From Methylococcaceae bacterium (GTDB lineage Bacteria; Pseudomonadota; Gammaproteobacteria; Methylococcales; Methylomonadaceae): 64,000 bases of DNA. The notes beneath the pieces are model-generated. The model saw only the letters and a list, made by a program, of their open reading frames with translations. It was not told the origin of the DNA and ran no database searches. The stretch's first letter is position 1. The number at the start of each line of letters is the position of its first letter. The stretch is from NCBI GenBank assembly GCA_030693065.1, contig JAUYBL010000003.1:1-64000 (forward strand). Direction: 5' to 3'. Positions 8,671 to 19,494 of this stretch are shown here, in pieces. The position numbers and the translations under genes are program-made.

Positions 8671-8861
8671 TTATATAATGCGTCGAGCTCTTCAGTACCT
8701 AATTCGCGTGCCTCATCTTCCAGCATTACTGGAATATCATCACGAATAGGAAAAGCCAAGCGATCAGCCCGACAGATGAGTTCTTGTTGGTCCTTTTTGT
8801 AAATCAATGGGCTTTTACATAGAGGGCAAGCCAAAATATCGAGCAGATTTGTATCTATCAT
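8667..8861 (-). CDS. Trm112-family small zinc protein
   Basis: A 64-residue YcaR/Trm112-like protein. It begins [19 protein letters not shown] with a CxxC pair, then [25 protein letters not shown], the classical pattern. In bacteria it is regularly located between lpxK and kdsB; its role there is not clearly defined, although eukaryotic Trm112 is a methyltransferase partner. It overlaps lpxK and kdsB by 4 bp each, so expression is coupled. Only one CxxC pair is evident. Confidence 0.93.
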   Translation of the reverse strand: MIDTNLLDILACPLCKSPLIYKKDQQELICRADRLAFPIRDDIPVMLEDEARELGTEELDALYK

Positions 8862-9853
8862 GTTTTATCTCTTAATAAATTTAATAATCGTTGGCCAAAT
8901 TCAGCTTGCGGTACGGCGACCACTGGCACAAACCAATGTTGTTTGCCCGCAAAGCCTAAGCATTTTACGGCGTCTTTTTCTGTCATTAATACGGGTTTAG
9001 GCGTTGCAAATTCAATATCTTGACGTTGCAATGGATAATGATCGGGATAGCTCTGCGCAACATCAACTATTATACCGGCCGTCCTGAGCATACTAAAAAA
9101 ACGCTCTGGATTGCCTATGCCTGCCAGCGCATGACATTCAACGCCCGCGAACTCCGATAATGGCTTAATCTCACCGGTCAGAAGATTAACTGCTGTGTCG
9201 CCGACGAATTTCATGGCTAATTCGCCCGGCTCTGTAGGCTCGCCATTCACCACGACAAAGTCGACGCTTTGTAGTCGCTCGATAGGCTCACGCAAAGGTC
9301 CGGCGGGCAAGCAGTAGCTGTTACCAAAACGTCGCTCACCGTCAATTACGGCGATTTCAATGTCTCTGCCAAGCGCGTAGTGCTGCAAGCCGTCGTCAGA
9401 AATAATGACATTACAACCTGACTGTTCGATCAATAATCTCGCTGCATCCACCCGTATAGGACTCACTGCTACCGGGCAAGCGCTTCTTTTCGCCAGTAGT
9501 AATGCTTCATCACCTACCTGACTGGCGGAACTGTCAGCATTCACCCGTTGAGGCGAGGCTTGCGTATCGCCACCGTAACCTCGGCTGATAATACCGGGTT
9601 GAAAGCCTTCATTTTTAAGTAGCTGAGCTAGCCAGATAACCAATGGCGTTTTGCCGGTGCCACCCACGGTAATGTTACCGACCACAATGACGGGTACCGG
9701 GAGCTTATGGGTTTTTAATACCTTAATTCGATATAAAAATTTTCTAAACTTAACAAAGTCGGCAAAGAAAAAACCCAATGGCATCAGCCAAGCACCAATA
9801 AAATGGTCTTGATACCAAATATCCAGCGCCCAACGGGCGAGTTTTTTATTCAT
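8858..9853 (-). CDS. lpxK: tetraacyldisaccharide 4'-kinase
   Basis: A 331-residue inner-membrane-associated kinase that phosphorylates the 4' position of the lipid A disaccharide. The P-loop [18 protein letters not shown] (about residue 60) is characteristic. The N-terminal hydrophobic stretch ([19 protein letters not shown]) is the usual membrane anchor. [20 protein letters not shown] is conserved in LpxK. Overlaps of 4 bp with both exbD and trm112 indicate a tightly coupled operon. Confidence 0.97.
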   Translation of the reverse strand: MNKKLARWALDIWYQDHFIGAWLMPLGFFFADFVKFRKFLYRIKVLKTHKLPVPVIVVGNITVGGTGKTPLVIWLAQLLKNEGFQPGIISRGYGGDTQASPQRVNADSSASQVGDEALLLAKRSACPVAVSPIRVDAARLLIEQSGCNVIISDDGLQHYALGRDIEIAVIDGERRFGNSYCLPAGPLREPIERLQSVDFVVVNGEPTEPGELAMKFVGDTAVNLLTGEIKPLSEFAGVECHALAGIGNPERFFSMLRTAGIIVDVAQSYPDHYPLQRQDIEFATPKPVLMTEKDAVKCLGFAGKQHWFVPVVAVPQAEFGQRLLNLLRDKT

Positions 9854-10284
9854 TGTTTCTGTTGGATATTATGCGCAAAATTAAGATGACTAAAGCCAAC
9901 TTGGCCAGCAACATCCAATGCCGTCATTATAAATTTGTAGGGCGTTTTCTCATCGGCTTTAAGCACAAAAGGTATTTCTCCGGCTGAATTTTTGATCTTA
10001 ACTAACTCTTGTTTTAGCGCTTCGGCTGTTTGACTCACTAATTCATGGGGTAAATCGTCTTCACCATGCAGATAATATGTGCCATCGGCATCGATGGTCA
10101 GCGTGACCGATTTAGGAATTGTTTCCGCTTCTGCGCCCGTTGCTTCGGGCAAATTGATTTTAAGTTCGGATTCTTTATTGAAGGTGGTGCTCACCATAAA
10201 AAAAATTAATAGCAAAAACACCACGTCGATCATTGGCGTGATTGACAGCTCCAGTTTTTCTTTTTTTTTACGTTGAAAATTCAT
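9850..10284 (-). CDS. exbD: ExbD/TolR-family biopolymer transport protein
   Basis: A 144-residue protein with one N-terminal transmembrane helix (SITPMIDVVFLLLIFFMVSTTF) carrying the proton-path aspartate, and a periplasmic domain. It pairs with the adjacent ExbB-like gene to form a proton-driven motor. It is one of two exbBD sets in the window; this one is embedded in an LPS operon with no tonB alongside, so its client is unclear. It overlaps exbB by 1 bp and lpxK by 4 bp. Confidence 0.9.
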   Translation of the reverse strand: MNFQRKKKEKLELSITPMIDVVFLLLIFFMVSTTFNKESELKINLPEATGAEAETIPKSVTLTIDADGTYYLHGEDDLPHELVSQTAEALKQELVKIKNSAGEIPFVLKADEKTPYKFIMTALDVAGQVGFSHLNFAHNIQQKQ

Positions 10285-10946
10285 TAAACACCCTTGGCAT
10301 TGCTACGAAGATGCAGATTTGTAACGTCATGAATAGCTTCATCACGATCACCGTGCAGCATATCGATCAACTTTAACGCCTCGTCTTCCATGCTGACGAC
10401 ATAGTCATCAACCAAGCGCTCAAAATACCGATGAAATATCAAGCTAGGGATAGCGACAGACAAACCCGCAGCGGTCGTGATAAGAGCGACCGATATGCCG
10501 CCACCCAAAATGGCAGGATCTCCTACGCCATGCTCCATAATCGCTGAAAAAACTTGAATCATGCCAAACACTGTACCCAATAGGCCCAGCAATGGCGTAA
10601 TCATAGCGATTGTTCCCAGACTATTTAGAAAACGCTCCAGGTCATGCACGACTTTACGTCCGGCTTCCTCGATACATTCTTTCATGAATTTTCTGCCATG
10701 ATGACTATTTGCAAGACCAGAGGCCAAGATACTTCCGAGCGGAGAGCTGCTTTTTAAATGGCGCAGCGCTGCATCATCGAGTTTTTTTTCTCTATACAAT
10801 TTCCAAACTTGCGGAACGAGAGATGGGGGGAGAATTCTTTTTCTTTGTAAGGTCCAAAAACGCTCAGCAATAATCGCCATGGCACCAATTGAACATAAAA
10901 TGATTGGCAGCATCATCCAGCCACCGCTTTTAATTATTTCAAACAC
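10284..10946 (-). CDS. exbB: ExbB/TolQ-family proton channel protein
   Basis: A 220-residue MotA/TolQ/ExbB protein with an N-terminal helix (GGWMMLPIILCSIGAMAIIAERF). Two further helices lie near LGTIAMITPLLGLLGTVFGMI and ISVALITTAAGLSVAIPSLIF, with the conserved TPLLGLLGTV motif. It would form the ring around ExbD. It is the first gene of the operon ending in kdsB; the 63-bp gap to the MFS gene probably contains the promoter. In several gammaproteobacteria this exbBD pair replaces msbA as the upstream neighbour of lpxK. Confidence 0.9.
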   Translation of the reverse strand: MFEIIKSGGWMMLPIILCSIGAMAIIAERFWTLQRKRILPPSLVPQVWKLYREKKLDDAALRHLKSSSPLGSILASGLANSHHGRKFMKECIEEAGRKVVHDLERFLNSLGTIAMITPLLGLLGTVFGMIQVFSAIMEHGVGDPAILGGGISVALITTAAGLSVAIPSLIFHRYFERLVDDYVVSMEDEALKLIDMLHGDRDEAIHDVTNLHLRSNAKGV

Positions 10947-11009
10947 GCTATTTCCTAAACTGAAATCAATGGAGTTAGAGCGTAATCATCACGCTTTCTG
11001 TTGACCATT

Positions 11010-12173
11010 CTAACCTAAGAGCAGTTTATTTTGGCCATTTTCCCGGCCTATCCAGATGTAGACGATCAACAGTGCTAAAGCGCAACATCCGGCAGCCATT
11101 GAATAAACCAATTGTGGTCCAAGCAACTCCCAATAATAGCCGCTGTAAAAACTCCCCAACATGCCACCCAAACCAAAACTCAGACTGCTATAAAGCGCTT
11201 GCCCTTTGCCTTGATGGTGTCGGCCAAAATATTGATACACCAATTGCATCGCCACGGCATGAACACCGGCAAACGTTGCGGCATGTAACAATTGGGCAAC
11301 GATCAGTAAGCCAAGATAATCTGCGCCCCAACCGATAATCAACCAGCGTGCCACTGCCAGCACAATACTGAATAACAAAACGCTACGCAGTGTAAATCGT
11401 TTAAATACCCAGCCCATGTAGATAAACAACACAATTTCCGCCACTACTGCCAACGCCCAAAGGCTGCCGGTTAAGGTGGTTGAATAGCCATGATGTTGAA
11501 GATAAATGGAGTAAAAAACGTAATACGGAGCATGCGCCAGTTGCAACAACATATTGACAGCCAAAAACGCGAGCACTTCGGGCTGTTTAACAATACGCAT
11601 AATGCCTATCGAGGCGATATTCTGTCTTGCAGTAGAAATATCTGGGGTAACCAAGCTCACCAGCCAGATGCCCGTTAACAAGCCGGTAATAATCCAAGGC
11701 AACAAAGCCAAGGCATGAATATCTAGTAAACGGCCGATGCCAAGCACCGCGGCAATAAAGCCAATAGATCCCCATAGTCTTATGCGGCTGTAGGCATGGG
11801 CTTCTTGTTGCAGATGCAACAGTGTTACCGCTTCAAATTGCGGTAATGCCGCATTCCAAAAAAAACTAAATGCGACTGAAATTACTGCAAACAAGAAATA
11901 GCCGTGCGCAAATAAAAATCCTGCAAAAATGGCTGCTGCAAAGAAACAAGCCCCCCGGATAATACGTAAACTTTTGCCGGTGCGGTCAGCCATCCAACCC
12001 CACAAAATAGGAGCAAAAATTCGGGTGCCGCCTAATAGCGCAGAAAGCTCACCGATTTCTGCAGGATTAAAGCCATTTTCTTTTAAGTAAAGGCTCCAGT
12101 AAGGGATGAAGCCACCTACTGTCGCAAAATAAAAAAAATAAAATCCAGACAAGCGCCAGTAAGGAACTGCCAT
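11010..12173 (-). CDS. MFS transporter (HcaT-like)
   Basis: A 387-residue major facilitator with about 12 predicted helices. It starts MAVPYWRLSGFYFFYFATVGG, typical of the MFS_1_like family that includes HcaT and related proteins. The loop-2 motif appears as WGWMADRTGKS. The substrate cannot be deduced; the HcaT name reflects similarity, not evidence for phenylpropionate uptake. It begins 3 bp after aroC and so probably ends a prmB-aroC-MFS operon, an order also seen in other gammaproteobacteria. Confidence 0.85.
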   Translation of the reverse strand: MAVPYWRLSGFYFFYFATVGGFIPYWSLYLKENGFNPAEIGELSALLGGTRIFAPILWGWMADRTGKSLRIIRGACFFAAAIFAGFLFAHGYFLFAVISVAFSFFWNAALPQFEAVTLLHLQQEAHAYSRIRLWGSIGFIAAVLGIGRLLDIHALALLPWIITGLLTGIWLVSLVTPDISTARQNIASIGIMRIVKQPEVLAFLAVNMLLQLAHAPYYVFYSIYLQHHGYSTTLTGSLWALAVVAEIVLFIYMGWVFKRFTLRSVLLFSIVLAVARWLIIGWGADYLGLLIVAQLLHAATFAGVHAVAMQLVYQYFGRHHQGKGQALYSSLSFGLGGMLGSFYSGYYWELLGPQLVYSMAAGCCALALLIVYIWIGRENGQNKLLLG

Positions 12174-12176
12174 GGA

Positions 12177-13265
12177 TTACCTTAAAATCGGCAACCCTGA
12201 CACAACACCAGAATTTTGCGCTCGATGACGTAAGAAATGATCCATCAGCACGATGGCCGTCATGGCTTCGGCGATTGGTGTAGCGCGAATACCTACGCAA
12301 GGATCATGACGCCCTTCAGTGACAACGTTGATTGCTTCGCCCTGCTGATTGATGCTTCTACCCGGCAAGCGCAGGCTGGAGGTGGGTTTTAGCGCAATAC
12401 TGGCAGTGATGTTCTGGCCGCTGGAGATACCTCCCAAAATGCCGCCGGCATGGTTGCTTAAAAAACCGTCAGGGGTGATTTCGTCACGAAACTGAGTGCC
12501 TTTGCTATCAATGCAGGCAAAACCATCGCCAATTTCCACACCTTTAACGGCATTAATGCTCATCAAGGCATGAGCCAAATCAGCATCCAGACGGTCGAAA
12601 ATGGGTTCACCTAAACCGGGTGGAATATTGCTGGCGACGACTTCAATACGCGCGCCAATGGATTCACCCTCTTTACGCAAGGCGTCCATATAGGCTTCCA
12701 TTTCGCCAATTTTATTGACGTCGGGACAGAAGAACGGATTGCTGTCGATGATGTCCCAATCAATTTGTTCAATCTTTATCGGCCCCAGTTGCGATAAATA
12801 GCCGCGAATTTCCACGCCCAGCTGTTCGCGCAAATATTTTTTGGCGATGCCGCCTGCCGCAACGCGCATGGCTGTTTCCCGTGCAGATGACCGCCCGCCG
12901 CCACGATAATCACGAAAACCGTATTTATGCTGATAGGTATAGTCCGCATGCCCTGGTCTAAAGGTGTCGGCGATTTTGGAATAATCTTTGGACCGTTGGT
13001 CGGTGTTTTCAATCAACAAACCAATCGGCGTACCGGTGGTTTTACCTTCAAACACACCGGACAATATTCTGACTTGGTCTGCTTCACGACGCTGCGTGGT
13101 ATGTCGAGAGGTACCGGGTTTTCTGCGATCTAAGTCGTCTTGTAAATCCGCCTCGGTTAATGCCATGCCCGGAGGGCAACCATCGACAATACAACCAAGC
13201 GCTGGCCCGTGGCTTTCGCCAAAAGAAGTGACAGTAAATAATTTTCCTATGGTATTTCCAGACAT
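12177..13265 (-). CDS. aroC: chorismate synthase
   Basis: A 362-residue flavin-dependent enzyme making chorismate from EPSP, the last common step of aromatic synthesis. Signature motifs are visible: [18 protein letters not shown] near the N-terminus, [20 protein letters not shown], and the C-terminal [18 protein letters not shown]. Length is normal. It starts 1 bp after prmB and is followed closely by the MFS gene. Confidence 0.98.
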   Translation of the reverse strand: MSGNTIGKLFTVTSFGESHGPALGCIVDGCPPGMALTEADLQDDLDRRKPGTSRHTTQRREADQVRILSGVFEGKTTGTPIGLLIENTDQRSKDYSKIADTFRPGHADYTYQHKYGFRDYRGGGRSSARETAMRVAAGGIAKKYLREQLGVEIRGYLSQLGPIKIEQIDWDIIDSNPFFCPDVNKIGEMEAYMDALRKEGESIGARIEVVASNIPPGLGEPIFDRLDADLAHALMSINAVKGVEIGDGFACIDSKGTQFRDEITPDGFLSNHAGGILGGISSGQNITASIALKPTSSLRLPGRSINQQGEAINVVTEGRHDPCVGIRATPIAEAMTAIVLMDHFLRHRAQNSGVVSGLPILR

Positions 13266-13266
13266 A

Positions 13267-14199
13267 TCAGTTCAGCGCTGCAATAAATAGTGGGTGATAT
13301 TGGTTAACTTGGTCAGCGGTAAGCAAAAATACGCCATCGCCACCGTGCTCAAAATCCAGCCAGTAAAAGGGGACATCCGGGAAAGCATCTTGCAAGGTTT
13401 GAGCGCTGCTCCCAACTTCCACGACTAGAATGCCTTGTTCTGTTAGATAGTCACCAGCATCCGTTAGAATGCGCAGCACTAATTCTAAACCAGACTCACC
13501 GCCCAGAAAGCCCATGTCCGGTTCGGCACGAAATTCAGGTGCCAGTGCGGACCATTCGCCGTTGCTTACATAAGGCGGGTTGCTAACGATAATATCGTAT
13601 TGTTCTTCAGGTAGTTGTTTAAATAAATCTGATTTATACAACGCCACTGAGTCTGTTAACTGATGCTTAGCAACGTTAATTTCGGCAACAGCCAATGCAT
13701 CAGGGGATAAATCTACTGCATCGACTAAAGCATCAGGAAAAGCATAAGCACAGGCAATGGCGATACAGGCACTGCCGGTACACAAATCTAAAACGCGTTC
13801 GACTTGATCTTCGTCCACCCAGGGAGAAAAACGTTGGGCGATTAACTCGGCAATGGGTGAGCGCGGCACTAACACGCGTTCATCCACATAAAAAGACAAA
13901 CCAGCAAAAATGGCTTCATGTGTTAGATAAGCAGCGGGTATCCGTTCGTTGATACGTCTATCGACTAAATCGATAATGGCTTGCCGTTCACTGAGTGTCA
14001 GCACGCTGTCAAAATAAGTTTCTGACAGATTATAAGGTTGATGTACGGTGTGCAGCACGAGTGCGACAGCCTCATCCAGTGCTGAGGTAGTGCCATGGCC
14101 GAAGCTTATTTGGGCTTTGGCAAACTGACTTGCAGACCAGCGTACATAATCGCGGATAGTAGTTAAAGTGGTTAAAACATCAGCAGACGTTGTTTTCAT
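13267..14199 (-). CDS. prmB: ribosomal protein L3 glutamine methyltransferase
   Basis: A 310-residue SAM-dependent N5-glutamine methyltransferase. The SAM-binding region reads [20 protein letters not shown], and the NPPY catalytic motif lies in [14 protein letters not shown]. The SACIAIA form and location before aroC favour PrmB over the related PrmC. It is first in the operon and divergent from the HDOD gene across a 125-bp intergenic region that must hold both promoters. Confidence 0.94.
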   Translation of the reverse strand: MKTTSADVLTTLTTIRDYVRWSASQFAKAQISFGHGTTSALDEAVALVLHTVHQPYNLSETYFDSVLTLSERQAIIDLVDRRINERIPAAYLTHEAIFAGLSFYVDERVLVPRSPIAELIAQRFSPWVDEDQVERVLDLCTGSACIAIACAYAFPDALVDAVDLSPDALAVAEINVAKHQLTDSVALYKSDLFKQLPEEQYDIIVSNPPYVSNGEWSALAPEFRAEPDMGFLGGESGLELVLRILTDAGDYLTEQGILVVEVGSSAQTLQDAFPDVPFYWLDFEHGGDGVFLLTADQVNQYHPLFIAALN

Positions 14200-14324
14200 A
14201 TGTCAACACGGTAAGATTGAGCGGCAAGTTGCATGACAGCTAATTTAATAGCATCAACTTTAGCGAAAGGGCGAAATTCTAAACTAAACTGAGTCCGCTT
14301 GTCTGGATAAAACACAAACATTAA

Positions 14325-15206
14325 ATGACTGAAACCGTTAACGACATTGATTTAAGCGCCGCTAGTTTGGCTAAAAACAAGCTGCTTATGGACTGCTATC
14401 GCTATATGCAGGCGGATAAATTGGTGCTGCCGACCATCCCTGATGTGTCGTTTAAAATTCGTCGGGCGATTAATGATGACAAAGCCAGCAGCACGTCAAT
14501 TGCCAGAGTCGTACAAATCGATCCGTCGATTACCGGGCGTTTAATACAAATTTCCAACAGCCCGCTTTATCGGGGCAGAAAAAAAATAGAAAGCTGTCCG
14601 GAAGCACTTACAAGGTTGGGACTGCGCGCTGCGCAGGACATCATCACTGCCTTTGCAATGAAATCTATCTTTAAAGCAAAATCTCCAGTCATCGCCCGCA
14701 AAATGGCTGAGTTATGGGCACATAGCAGTTATGTGGCCTCAATCAGCGCGGTATTTGCGCATAGAATCCCAGGCTTTGACCCGGACCGCGCCATGTTGGC
14801 GGGTCTGATCCATGATGTAGGCATCGTGCCTATTTTGACGCATGCCGACAATCACCCTGATATTATCGCCAACCCCAAGGATTTAGCGGAAACAGTTAAG
14901 CAATTGCGCGTCGATATTGGTGTGCAAATTGTGCGGCGATGGGATTTCCCCAGTGATTTTGAAGATGTTGTCATCAACGCTGAAAACTGGTTTCGTAAAG
15001 ATAATCAACCTGCCAGTTATGCTGATATTGTGATGATTGCTCAATTACATAGCTTTATCGGCAAGGTCGATGTAAAAAAAATGCCCAAACTCGACGATTT
15101 GCCCGCCTATCAAAAAATTGCCGAGCATTTGGATGCAAGTGACAGCCTCGACATTCTTGAGACAGCTCGCGATGAGATTGAACATATTCGCAAGATGTTG
15201 GCTTAA
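14325..15206 (+). CDS. HDOD-domain protein
   Basis: A 293-residue protein dominated by an HDOD domain (about residues 25-230): LPTIPDVSFKIRRAIND, IDPSITGRLIQISNSPLY, and MLAGLIHDVGIVPILTHAD. HDOD proteins resemble HD phosphohydrolases but usually lack full metal ligands; here LIHDVG keeps an HD pair. Roles are regulatory and mostly undefined in this class. It is followed 9 bp later by a FliK-like gene, suggesting co-transcription. Confidence 0.88.
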   Translation: MTETVNDIDLSAASLAKNKLLMDCYRYMQADKLVLPTIPDVSFKIRRAINDDKASSTSIARVVQIDPSITGRLIQISNSPLYRGRKKIESCPEALTRLGLRAAQDIITAFAMKSIFKAKSPVIARKMAELWAHSSYVASISAVFAHRIPGFDPDRAMLAGLIHDVGIVPILTHADNHPDIIANPKDLAETVKQLRVDIGVQIVRRWDFPSDFEDVVINAENWFRKDNQPASYADIVMIAQLHSFIGKVDVKKMPKLDDLPAYQKIAEHLDASDSLDILETARDEIEHIRKMLA

Positions 15207-15215
15207 GTAAACCTT

Positions 15216-16715
15216 GTGGATATTAAGCTGCCGTTATCACTTCACTTACCACCTTCTAAACTCACATTGCCTGAGTTAGCAGGCCTTAAGTTGCAAGTTG
15301 GGCAACCGCTGGATGCCAAAGTTGTAAATACATTGATTTCTACGGCACAAAATGCCATTTCTTTAAAGCTGGGCAATCAAATTATAACCGTACAAAGTAG
15401 CCAGCCTTTGAACGTGCAAACTGGACAGAATTTAGCTGTTCAAGTCACTAAGACAACTCCAACCATTGAATTCAAACTGTTAACGGCACTTCCCGAGGCA
15501 AAAAATCAACCAATATTATTGACGCTATTACCTCAATCTGCGCCCGCTCCCCAACAACTGCAAGCAAAAATAATCGGCTTAACAGACAAGCAAATTCAGT
15601 TGCAGGTAATGCAAAATGCATCTTCTGAGCCACCGTCAAAACCAACCATAATACTTATTGATAGAGCCACAACATCCATACCGACAGCAAGTTTTGTTGG
15701 TCAGCAAATAACCTTAGAAATTAATAAGGCCGGTAAACACCCGGAATATCGTCTGATTGCCAATGCCGATAGCCCAATTGAGACGAAGATCGCTACTCTG
15801 GTTAAACAGTTGTTACCGAAACAAGCATCGCCAATCGTCTTGCTTGAGCAATTACACGAAAACTTGCCACCGTTAGTAAGCAGTCAAACGCTGCCGGAGC
15901 CGTTGAAGAAAGTTGTTTTAGAATTACTTCAAGGCTTGCCGCAAAAAGAGCAATTATTTGATGATCAGCATTTAGCTAAAGTGATAAAAGACTCAGGCGT
16001 TTTCTTGGAAGCTAAACTGCCATTGTTAATAAAAAGCGGCTTATTTGAAGGAAGTTTGAAGGAAGCGGTGCTCAATCTTCTGCAAAAAGCCCCACAACAG
16101 ACAGATTCTAAGCCGCTGCCGGAAGCCGGTTTAGCGGATACCTTATTTAAGTTTGATTTCAAAGCAAATTTAGGCAAATTACTTGAAGCACTCAAATTGG
16201 AAATCAACAATCAAAATGATTTAGCGATTACCAATGCCGAAACCGACGTATTAAAAAATCTACAACACAAAACCGAAAACTCGCTGGCCAAAATTGTCTT
16301 AGATCAGTTGGTATCGTTACCTAAAGAGGACACACCAAAACAGCTTTGGCATATTGAACTTGCCTTTATGGATAGACAAACGCCGCAAACGGCAGAGCTG
16401 CAAATTCAAATGGACCAAGAACAAGATCAAGCGACTGCAGCCAACAACTGGTCTGCCACTATCACCATTACACCGCCTGGGTTAGGCGCAATTCATTGTG
16501 TTGTTAACTGCAAAGATAAATTTGTCAGTACCTATTTCAAAACTCAAACAAGCCAAACCGCAAGTTTGATTAAAGATAATCTGGACTATTTAAAGACGCA
16601 GTTTGAAGAACAAGGTTTAAAAATAGGACACATGAGCGCCAACGAAGGCGGGACACCTAAAAATAACGCGACAAGGCAATCTCAAGGTAAAAAACTTTTT
16701 GATGACCATGCTTAA
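15216..16715 (+). CDS. FliK-like C-terminal domain protein
   Basis: A 499-residue, Gln/Leu/Lys-rich protein starting at GTG (MDIKLPLSLHLPPSK). The long middle part is low in motifs. The C-terminal ~110 residues (LWHIELAFMDRQTPQTAELQ through GLKIGHMSANEG) resemble the flagellar hook-length control protein FliK C-terminal domain. No other flagellar gene is nearby, so this may be a FliK paralogue of unknown function rather than FliK itself. It is the last gene before a hairpin terminator at 16836-16867. Confidence 0.65.
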   Translation: MDIKLPLSLHLPPSKLTLPELAGLKLQVGQPLDAKVVNTLISTAQNAISLKLGNQIITVQSSQPLNVQTGQNLAVQVTKTTPTIEFKLLTALPEAKNQPILLTLLPQSAPAPQQLQAKIIGLTDKQIQLQVMQNASSEPPSKPTIILIDRATTSIPTASFVGQQITLEINKAGKHPEYRLIANADSPIETKIATLVKQLLPKQASPIVLLEQLHENLPPLVSSQTLPEPLKKVVLELLQGLPQKEQLFDDQHLAKVIKDSGVFLEAKLPLLIKSGLFEGSLKEAVLNLLQKAPQQTDSKPLPEAGLADTLFKFDFKANLGKLLEALKLEINNQNDLAITNAETDVLKNLQHKTENSLAKIVLDQLVSLPKEDTPKQLWHIELAFMDRQTPQTAELQIQMDQEQDQATAANNWSATITITPPGLGAIHCVVNCKDKFVSTYFKTQTSQTASLIKDNLDYLKTQFEEQGLKIGHMSANEGGTPKNNATRQSQGKKLFDDHA

Positions 16716-16832
16716 TGGTCATCAAACACCAGCTGACCACTTACCGGTACGACGGCCACGATAGCAAGCTGAAAATCGGATGTAATCGGTCCCTGTGATT
16801 TATGTTTTCAGGCCACTACAAATAGCAAAGAT

Positions 16833-16870
16833 AAAAAAAGGGTGAATGTTAAAACAATCACCCTTTTATA
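16833..16870. terminator. bidirectional terminator
   Basis: A 10-bp perfect stem, AAAAGGGTGA (16836-16845) with TCACCCTTTT (16858-16867), and a 12-nt loop. A-rich sequence on the left and T-rich on the right allow function in both directions, ending the FliK-like gene (+) and pnp (-). Confidence 0.85.
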
Positions 16871-16903
16871 AAGGTTACAGCATTAAACTTATTATTATCT
16901 CGC

Positions 16904-18979
16904 CTATACGGCTTCGATATCTTTCATGCTTAGTCTAACTCTACCTTGACGATCGATTTCAAGCACCTTGACTCTAACCACATCACCTTCGTTTACTTTG
17001 TCACTGACTTTGTCGACATGCTCATCAGAAAGCTGAGAAATATGCACTAAGCCATCTTTGCCAGGCAAAATAGTTACAAAAGCGCCGAAATCCATCAATC
17101 TGACAACTTTGCCTTCGTAAATTTTACCTACTTCAACTTCAGCAGTAATTTCTTCGATAAGACGCCGTGCTTCTTCACCTGCCGCTTTATCAACAGAGGC
17201 AACTTTAACAACGCCGTCATCGGTCAAATCAACGCTAGCGCCGGTTTGTTCGGTAATGCTGCGAATAGTTGCACCACCTTTGCCGATCACTTCGCGAATT
17301 TTGCTAGGATCAATTTTGAAAGTAATAATGCGTGGTGCGAAGTCAGACATTTCATCGCGAGTTGATGATAAAGCCTTATTCATTTCACCAAGTATATGCA
17401 ACCGGCCATGTTTGGCTTGTTCCAACGCAGCTTTCATGATTTCAGCGGTGATACCATCAATTTTGATGTCCATTTGTAAGGCTGTAATGCCTTCTGATGA
17501 ACCGGCAACTTTGAAGTCCATGTCGCCCAAATGATCTTCATCACCCATGATGTCAGACAATACAGTAAATCTGTCGCCTTCCTTGATCAAGCCCATTGCG
17601 ATACCTGCAACCGGTGTAGTAATAGGCACACCCGCATCCATTAATGCCAAACTGCTGCCGCAGACAGAAGCCATTGAGCTGGAACCATTAGATTCAGTGA
17701 TTTCAGAGACCACACGAATAGTGTAAGGAAACTCTTCCATGTTTGGCAATACGGCCGCAACACCGCGTTTCGCTAAGCGGCCATGACCAATTTCGCGACG
17801 TTTAGGTGAGCCTACAAAGCCGGTTTCGCCAACGCTGTAGGGAGGAAAATTGTAATGCAACATGAATGGCTCTTTGTATTCACCAGCCAATGCGTCAATG
17901 ATCTGTGCATCGCGTTGAGTGCCTAAAGTGGCAACAACCAATGCTTGAGTTTCACCGCGTGTAAACAAAGCAGAACCATGAGTTCTTGGCAACACGCCGG
18001 TACGAATGCTGATGGGTCTGACAGAATCAACTGCTCGGCCATCAATACGTTTACCATCCAAAGTGGCGTTACGGACTATTTTGTATTCGAGATGCTCGAT
18101 GATGTTCCGGATGTCTTTTTCAGCATATTCGCCATTGGCAACAAGCTTTTCAACTACAGCATTTCTTATGCCTTTAAGTTGTTCTTGTCTGATTAGTTTT
18201 TCAGCAACTTGGTAAGCGGCTTTAATTCCTGCTTCAACTTCAGCAGTTACCAAGCTGACCAATTCCGCGTTGGCTTCTGGTGCTTTCCACTCAACGACGC
18301 CAGCACCTGCTGCGTTAGCAAACTCATTGATCGCGTTGATAGCAGTTTGTAACTGCTCATGACCAAATAATACCGCACCCAACATAACTTCTTCAGACAA
18401 TCCTTTAGCTTCTGACTCGACCATCAACACGGCATGCGCGGTTCCAGCAACAACTAAGGTAAGTTTTGATTCTTTGAGCGCAGAGGGTGATGGATTTAAT
18501 AAATAGGCACCATCTTTGTAACCAACACAAGCGGCACCAATTGGGCCGTTGAACGGTAAACCAGAGACAGCTAAAGCAGCGGATGCACCAAGTAAGGCTG
18601 GAATTTCTGGATCAACATCAGGATTTAACGATACGACAGTAGCAATTATTTGTACTTCGTTAGTGTAGCCTTCTGGAAATAAAGGACGAATCGGCCGATC
18701 AATCAGACGAGAAGTTAAGGTTTCCTGTTCGCTGGGACGTCCTTCCCTTTTGAAAAAACCGCCGGGAATTTTACCGGCTGCATAGGCTTTTTCTTGGTAA
18801 TTAACAGTTAATGGAAAAAAGTCACCGCCGGTGCCTTCTTTTTTTCCTACAACAGTCACCAATAACGAGGTGCCTTCGATATCAATGATGACAGCACCAT
18901 CAGCTTGACGTGCAATCTCGCCGGTTTGTAAAATAACTTTTCTATCGCCGTACTGAAATTCTTTCCTGATAGGATTCAC
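16904..18979 (-). CDS. pnp: polyribonucleotide nucleotidyltransferase (PNPase)
   Basis: A 691-residue 3'-5' phosphorolytic exoribonuclease and degradosome component. Two RNase PH domains ([20 protein letters not shown] and [17 protein letters not shown] with [16 protein letters not shown]) flank a helical linker. A KH domain ([20 protein letters not shown]) and an S1 domain ([31 protein letters not shown]) complete the protein. Length is standard. It lies downstream of rpsO with a strong hairpin between, as in E. coli, where the pnp leader is cut by RNase III for autoregulation. Confidence 0.98.
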   Translation of the reverse strand: MNPIRKEFQYGDRKVILQTGEIARQADGAVIIDIEGTSLLVTVVGKKEGTGGDFFPLTVNYQEKAYAAGKIPGGFFKREGRPSEQETLTSRLIDRPIRPLFPEGYTNEVQIIATVVSLNPDVDPEIPALLGASAALAVSGLPFNGPIGAACVGYKDGAYLLNPSPSALKESKLTLVVAGTAHAVLMVESEAKGLSEEVMLGAVLFGHEQLQTAINAINEFANAAGAGVVEWKAPEANAELVSLVTAEVEAGIKAAYQVAEKLIRQEQLKGIRNAVVEKLVANGEYAEKDIRNIIEHLEYKIVRNATLDGKRIDGRAVDSVRPISIRTGVLPRTHGSALFTRGETQALVVATLGTQRDAQIIDALAGEYKEPFMLHYNFPPYSVGETGFVGSPKRREIGHGRLAKRGVAAVLPNMEEFPYTIRVVSEITESNGSSSMASVCGSSLALMDAGVPITTPVAGIAMGLIKEGDRFTVLSDIMGDEDHLGDMDFKVAGSSEGITALQMDIKIDGITAEIMKAALEQAKHGRLHILGEMNKALSSTRDEMSDFAPRIITFKIDPSKIREVIGKGGATIRSITEQTGASVDLTDDGVVKVASVDKAAGEEARRLIEEITAEVEVGKIYEGKVVRLMDFGAFVTILPGKDGLVHISQLSDEHVDKVSDKVNEGDVVRVKVLEIDRQGRVRLSMKDIEAV

Positions 18980-19039
18980 TATAAGGTTCCTTTGTATAAA
19001 GGTGGTTTGAAAATGAGTTCATCCATGAAGTGTTAAAGC

Positions 19040-19067
19040 AGAAACGGCACGATAATGTGCCGTTTCT
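19040..19067 (-). terminator. rpsO-pnp intergenic hairpin
   Basis: An 11-bp perfect stem, AGAAACGGCAC with GTGCCGTTTCT, and a 6-nt loop, placed 12 bp after the rpsO stop. It lacks a clean U-run on the minus strand, so it may be a leaky terminator or a processing hairpin in the pnp leader. Confidence 0.7.
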
Positions 19068-19078
19068 TTAAAACTTTT

Positions 19079-19348
19079 TTATTTACGTAAGCCCAATCTT
19101 TCGATTAAAGATTGATAGCGTGCGCTGTCTTTTCTCTTCAAATAATCAAGCAATTTACGACGCTGATTAACCATGCGCAGCAAGCCGCGACGGGAATGGT
19201 TATCTTTTTTATGTTCAGCAAAATGTGGAGTTAAATGCACGATGTGTGCAGTCAACAAAGCCACTTGGACTTCAGGTGAACCGGTATCAGTTTCTGACAA
19301 ACGGTACTCTTCAACTACTGCTTTTTTTTGTGCTGGTGTAAAAGGCAT
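19079..19348 (-). CDS. rpsO: 30S ribosomal protein S15
   Basis: An 89-residue primary 16S rRNA-binding protein. The family signature is clear: [39 protein letters not shown] and the C-terminal [21 protein letters not shown]. Length is exact for the family. In E. coli S15 represses its own mRNA through a leader pseudoknot; whether the leader here does so was not established. Confidence 0.98.
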   Translation of the reverse strand: MPFTPAQKKAVVEEYRLSETDTGSPEVQVALLTAHIVHLTPHFAEHKKDNHSRRGLLRMVNQRRKLLDYLKRKDSARYQSLIERLGLRK

Positions 19349-19452
19349 TGATAATCCCTATTTAAGATTAAATTAAAAATACATCGCTTTGTAGAGATGC
19401 TTAAGTACTGTTTCCACGATAGGGTGTAGAAACAGGAAAAAAGGCCTAAAAG

Positions 19453-19485
19453 AAAAGGCGCAGCATTAAAATCATTGCGCCTTTT
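19453..19485 (-). terminator. truB-rpsO intergenic hairpin
   Basis: A 10-bp stem AAAAGGCGCA / TGCGCCTTTT with a 13-nt loop, right after the truB stop. On the minus strand it is followed by a U-rich stretch, so it is a likely partial terminator before rpsO, which probably has its own promoter in the ~145-bp gap. Confidence 0.75.
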
Positions 19486-19494
19486 AATTTTTGC

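Noticed and set aside
9850-10946. tolQ-tolR assignment for the first exbBD pair
   Set aside because: No tolA, tolB or pal nearby; coupling to lpxK fits the exbBD-lpxK arrangement better.
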